The notes under the pieces were generated by a model. It saw only the letters and a program-made list of their open reading frames with translations. It searched no databases and was not told the origin of the DNA. Both the position numbers and the translations under genes were made by a program. From UKL13-2 sp038206765 (lineage in GTDB: Bacteria > Pseudomonadota > Gammaproteobacteria > Burkholderiales > Usitatibacteraceae), in the NCBI GenBank assembly GCA_038206765.1, contig JBBRAM010000003.1, forward strand, positions 1 to 64,000: a DNA stretch of 64,000 nt, in the 5' to 3' direction. Positions 61,023-64,000 of this stretch are shown here, one piece after another. Within the stretch, counting starts at the first letter, position 1; each line of letters starts with the position of its first letter.

Positions 61023-61084
61023 CCCAGCACTGGCGGACGTCTTTGAGCATTAGCGCCTCAAAAACCCTCCCAATGCTGGGGTTT
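61023..61084. repeat. Inverted pair of short intergenic repeats
   Basis: CCGCCAGTGCTGGG on the minus strand (61036-61023) and TCCCAATGCTGGGGTTT on the plus strand (61068-61084) face each other. Both resemble the intergenic repeats at 361, 46877-46980 and 53715, and as a pair they could fold into a REP/BIME-like structure. Confidence 0.45.
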
Positions 61085-61203
61085 GATTTTCTATGTGCGC
61101 CGGAATTAAAGATGTGCGGCGCGCATAAATCGTTTTCCCTACTCATACAAACGGAATACAAATCTAAAACCGGCCAAATTAGGTGGCCCATTGTGCGTTC
61201 AGC

Positions 61204-64000
61204 TTAAGGCTGCACAACACTAAGGCCCGCTGGCGCTGTCCCCGCATTGGCAATAATATTCGGCACGCCATTGGCACCCATTAGCCAAAGCGTCAGCGTT
61301 CCGTTGGGTTGTTTCCAGACAATATCGTAGATGCCGTCACCGTTGAAATCACCCGCCCCATAAAATTGCCAGGTGGGGTCAACTGTGGGCAATAAATACG
61401 AGGTCGTGGCGATCGGCTGCGAGGTCGGGGTGCAGGACGCATTTGGATCGTCCGGGTTAGCGGTTGGCGGTGGGAGTGTAACTTGCGTGGCATCCAATGA
61501 AAGTAGCATCGCCATGCCTGTTGCCGGATTGCGATGAAGAATATCGCCGCGTCCCAAGCCGGTAAAATCAGCAACCTTCAATGCTTGGAATCCAGCAGGC
61601 AAACTACCACCTGAAAAATTCGCACAGGTCCTCTGTGGCGTTGCCATCAATACCCGTACTTGGTTGGCAGGGCTCACGTACACCATGTCGGCTGCGCCAT
61701 CACCATTGATATCGGCGGCACCGACCAATGTCCAATTTAGTGGTGCGCCACCGCGTTTGCGAACTTGATTCACGATGCTGCCGTTCATAAACCAGATATA
61801 CGAAACACCGGTATCGTTGGGGATGCCGTCGTCGCCGGTAAAGCGAAACACCATATCGTCAAAGCCGTCACCGTCAAGATCGCCGACCGCTTGCACAATC
61901 CACGGTAACTTGACCTTGCGTGAAAATTGCGCTGCGCCAGCAACGTAATCAAGCAGTACGGAAACATCGCCAAATTCACCCTGCGTGGTGTCTTGGAAAG
62001 CGAGATCGGCTTTACCGTTACCGTTAAAATCGCCGATACCAATACTGCGATAATTTGATCCAGCATCGGGCAAAGGCGTGAACTGGAATTGATTGTTTAC
62101 CAGCCGACCAGCTTGGCTTGCGTTACCGTTCCCCGCGCCATTGCTTGACCTCACGATCAACGCACTCTTACCGACACCATCAATATCAGTCGCTACACGC
62201 TTGACCGCAGCCGATGCGGTGACCACCTGTTCTGCCGCCAACGCACCCATGCTCGCCGCGTTGAGGGAGTCGCCACTATACGTTGCCGTAATGATGCGCG
62301 TGCCGACGGTGGAGAATGGTGTTGCACAGGTCGCCATCGCGTTTGATAACGAGACCGCGCCGCAGCCTGCAATCACCACACCATTGGCTCTAAACGTCAT
62401 GGTGCCAGTAGGGCTGTTGCCGCTGACGATAACCGAAAAAGTAACCCCTTGATTCGCCGCTGCCGGATTTACCGATGCGGTAATGACCGGCCGCGTGGCA
62501 AAGCCAAATACAAACACCGGCGTATTGCGTTGCTCACTACGCATGATATTGGCGCTTTCATTCGCTTGCGTTGAAGTCGTATCGCCAACTTCACCGAACT
62601 GATTTTCTCCCCAGCATTTCAAGCCACCGCCTACCAACCGGGCGCAGGCGTGATAGCGCCCTAGGGCGACCTCGGCCACACCACTGCCCAAACCGACAAC
62701 ATCGGTTGGTATCATGCGGTTGTCGATTGTGTTGTCTCCTAATTCGCCGTCGGTATTGTGTCCCCAGCATTTGAGCGCTCCGCTGATCATGACTGCGCAA
62801 GAAGTGTTGTCATTGGCCGCAATGGATGCCACGCCTGCACTAAGGCCCGCTACATCAATTGGCACCGAACTTGAGTCGGCAATGCCGCTACCAAGTTGGC
62901 CAGACGAGTTAGAGCCCCAGCATTTCATACCGCCCGTTGCCGTAATAACGCAGCCATGCGCATTCCCCACCGCCAGTGCCAGTGCGCCGGTAATGCCGTT
63001 AGCGGCATTGACAGCGACATGGCTTTGTTCACCAGCAGCGCCGTTGTCACCAAATTCGTTACCAGCATCAGCACCCCAACATTTCACGGTGCCGCTCGTG
63101 GTCAGCGCACAGCTATGATAATGGCCCAACCCAATCGCTTTAATGCCCGACGTGGCGCCAATGACATCAACTGGCGTGCTGCGAACTTCCGTGGTGTTAT
63201 CACCGAGTTGGCCGTAGAAATTATCGCCCCAACATTTGACCCCGCCAACATTGGTGAGCGCACAACTATGGTAGCGGCCAACATCAATGGCGACGACACC
63301 GCTCGATAAACCCACCACATCGACCGGCACACTTGACAGGTCAATACTGCTGCCTGCATTGCCCAGGCCGAGTTCGCTCGTATTATTTGTTCCCCAGCAT
63401 TTAACGCCACCCGAGGCGGTTAACCCGCAGCTGTGAAATTGACCCTCTTTGACCGAGACCATGCCCGCACTCAAGCCGACCACATTGACGGGAACACTTT
63501 TGAAGGTGCTTTCGCCGGCGGTATTATTGCCAAGCTGGCCGTAATCGTTTTTACCCCAGCAGCGCAGACTGCCGCCGGTATCTGGGGAGCAGGTAAAACT
63601 TTGTCCACCGGCGATGGCAGCAGCGTCAAATGACAGACCGTTTACGCCGATCAGGCTTGGGCGATTTGATGTTGTGCTGTCGCCCAATTGCCCACTGGTG
63701 TTGTTACCCCAGCACTTCAAGCTGCCGCCAGTTGTGACGGCGCAGGTGTGGTTATTGCCAGCAGTAATTGCCGCAACTTTTAAATTGAATCCGGGCACGT
63801 TGGTAGCTGTATTGCGTTGGCTGGTTGTTGTGTCGCCCAATTGCCCGGACGTATTGGCTCCCCAGCATTTTGCCGCGCCCGATGCCATTAGTGCACAACT
63901 GTGAAATGCGCCGACTGTGACGGCCGAAACACCGCTGGTGAGGCCGACTACATCGACCGGTGTGGTGCGCTGCGTGGCTGTGTTGTCACCCAAATCGCCT
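61204..64000 (-). CDS. RCC1-repeat / Ig-like / FG-GAP repeat protein (5' end beyond the window)
   Basis: At least 930 residues are visible; the frame continues past the right edge. From the N-terminal side: a series of about ten RCC1-type beta-propeller blades with the recurring core CAL…GGVKCWGDNFYGQLGD; then an Ig-like domain (RPVITASVNPAAANQGVTFSVI…); then FG-GAP/VCBS-type repeats (GDFNGNGKADLAF, GDLDGDGFDDMVF, ADINGDGAADMVY, GDFNGDGIYDIVW) with Ca-binding DxDxDG-like loops. Such proteins are normally exported or surface-bound and mediate binding. Each blade contains one or two Cys. Confidence 0.88.
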   Translation of the reverse strand, partial: GDLGDNTATQRTTPVDVVGLTSGVSAVTVGAFHSCALMASGAAKCWGANTSGQLGDTTTSQRNTATNVPGFNLKVAAITAGNNHTCAVTTGGSLKCWGNNTSGQLGDSTTSNRPSLIGVNGLSFDAAAIAGGQSFTCSPDTGGSLRCWGKNDYGQLGNNTAGESTFKSVPVNVVGLSAGMVSVKEGQFHSCGLTASGGVKCWGTNNTSELGLGNAGSSIDLSSVPVDVVGLSSGVVAIDVGRYHSCALTNVGGVKCWGDNFYGQLGDNTTEVRSTPVDVIGATSGIKAIGLGHYHSCALTTSGTVKCWGADAGNEFGDNGAAGEQSHVAVNAANGITGALALAVGNAHGCVITATGGMKCWGSNSSGQLGSGIADSSSVPIDVAGLSAGVASIAANDNTSCAVMISGALKCWGHNTDGELGDNTIDNRMIPTDVVGLGSGVAEVALGRYHACARLVGGGLKCWGENQFGEVGDTTSTQANESANIMRSEQRNTPVFVFGFATRPVITASVNPAAANQGVTFSVIVSGNSPTGTMTFRANGVVIAGCGAVSLSNAMATCATPFSTVGTRIITATYSGDSLNAASMGALAAEQVVTASAAVKRVATDIDGVGKSALIVRSSNGAGNGNASQAGRLVNNQFQFTPLPDAGSNYRSIGIGDFNGNGKADLAFQDTTQGEFGDVSVLLDYVAGAAQFSRKVKLPWIVQAVGDLDGDGFDDMVFRFTGDDGIPNDTGVSYIWFMNGSIVNQVRKRGGAPLNWTLVGAADINGDGAADMVYVSPANQVRVLMATPQRTCANFSGGSLPAGFQALKVADFTGLGRGDILHRNPATGMAMLLSLDATQVTLPPPTANPDDPNASCTPTSQPIATTSYLLPTVDPTWQFYGAGDFNGDGIYDIVWKQPNGTLTLWLMGANGVPNIIANAGTAPAGLSVVQP

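Overview
The window is a chromosomal segment of a betaproteobacterium. This is inferred from gene content and order: tpiA-secG-tRNA-Leu-nuoA...N, fur/bamE-dapB, carA-carB-greA and yhbY-rlmE-ftsH-folP are all typical of that class. Base composition is moderate, with local excursions. No rRNA genes, CRISPR array or complete insertion sequence was seen. The left edge cuts a small unidentified gene and the right edge cuts a large surface or secreted repeat protein.

Layout: 0.4-1.6 kb, periplasmic ligand-binding protein. 1.9-6.1 kb, pstSCAB phosphate transporter on the minus strand, with a PhoB box and PhoB-type promoter before pstS and an intrinsic terminator between pstS and pstC. 6.4-12.2 kb, an export and signalling cassette (see below). 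12.3-29.5 kb, tpiA, secG, tRNA-Leu(GAG) and a complete 14-subunit complex I operon with an extra cupin gene between nuoD and nuoE. 29.5-33.1 kb, Nudix hydrolase and glpD, then a minus-strand membrane protein, barstar-like inhibitor and barnase-like secreted RNase. 33.1-41.8 kb, fur, bamE, dapB, a CMD-family protein, carA and carB separated by an ORF6N-domain gene, and greA. 41.8-46.7 kb, a zinc-ribbon membrane protein, a LytTR response regulator with its LytS-type kinase, an alpha/beta hydrolase and a RelE/HigB-type toxin-antitoxin pair. 47.0-52.7 kb, yhbY, rlmE, ftsH, folP and a transglutaminase-like/TPR lipoprotein. 52.9-60.4 kb, an isochorismatase-fold hydrolase and an exported alpha-glucan degradation locus (two GH13 paralogues and a divergent pullulanase). 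60.5-64.0 kb, a small Ala-rich exported protein and an RCC1/FG-GAP repeat protein.

The most interesting part is 6.4-12.2 kb. A membrane fusion protein and a C39-peptidase ABC exporter (the class that cuts double-glycine leaders) run toward three tandem, nearly identical 42-codon genes on the opposite strand. These small genes were found by reading the DNA by eye. Each encodes a double-glycine leader followed by only 6-7 residues (SGTVNI twice, SATVNI once, counted after the last Gly). A TPR protein fused to an intact HD-GYP cyclic-di-GMP phosphodiesterase domain is transcribed divergently from the peptide genes. A near-perfect CRP/Clp-type operator (TGTGA-N6-TCACA) lies in the shared promoter region. 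No tailoring enzyme or immunity gene is present. I infer a candidate secreted oligopeptide signal whose receptor may be the TPR domain, coupled to cyclic-di-GMP turnover: an RRNPP-like logic in a Gram-negative bacterium. The parts are seen in the sequence; the circuit is inference.

Other points of interest are a candidate transcription attenuator with an overlapping short ORF before carA, a duplicated long palindrome inside the ORF6N gene between carA and carB, a perfect palindrome in the toxin-antitoxin promoter, a short repeat scattered in intergenic regions, and several in-frame tandem expansions in otherwise ordinary genes.
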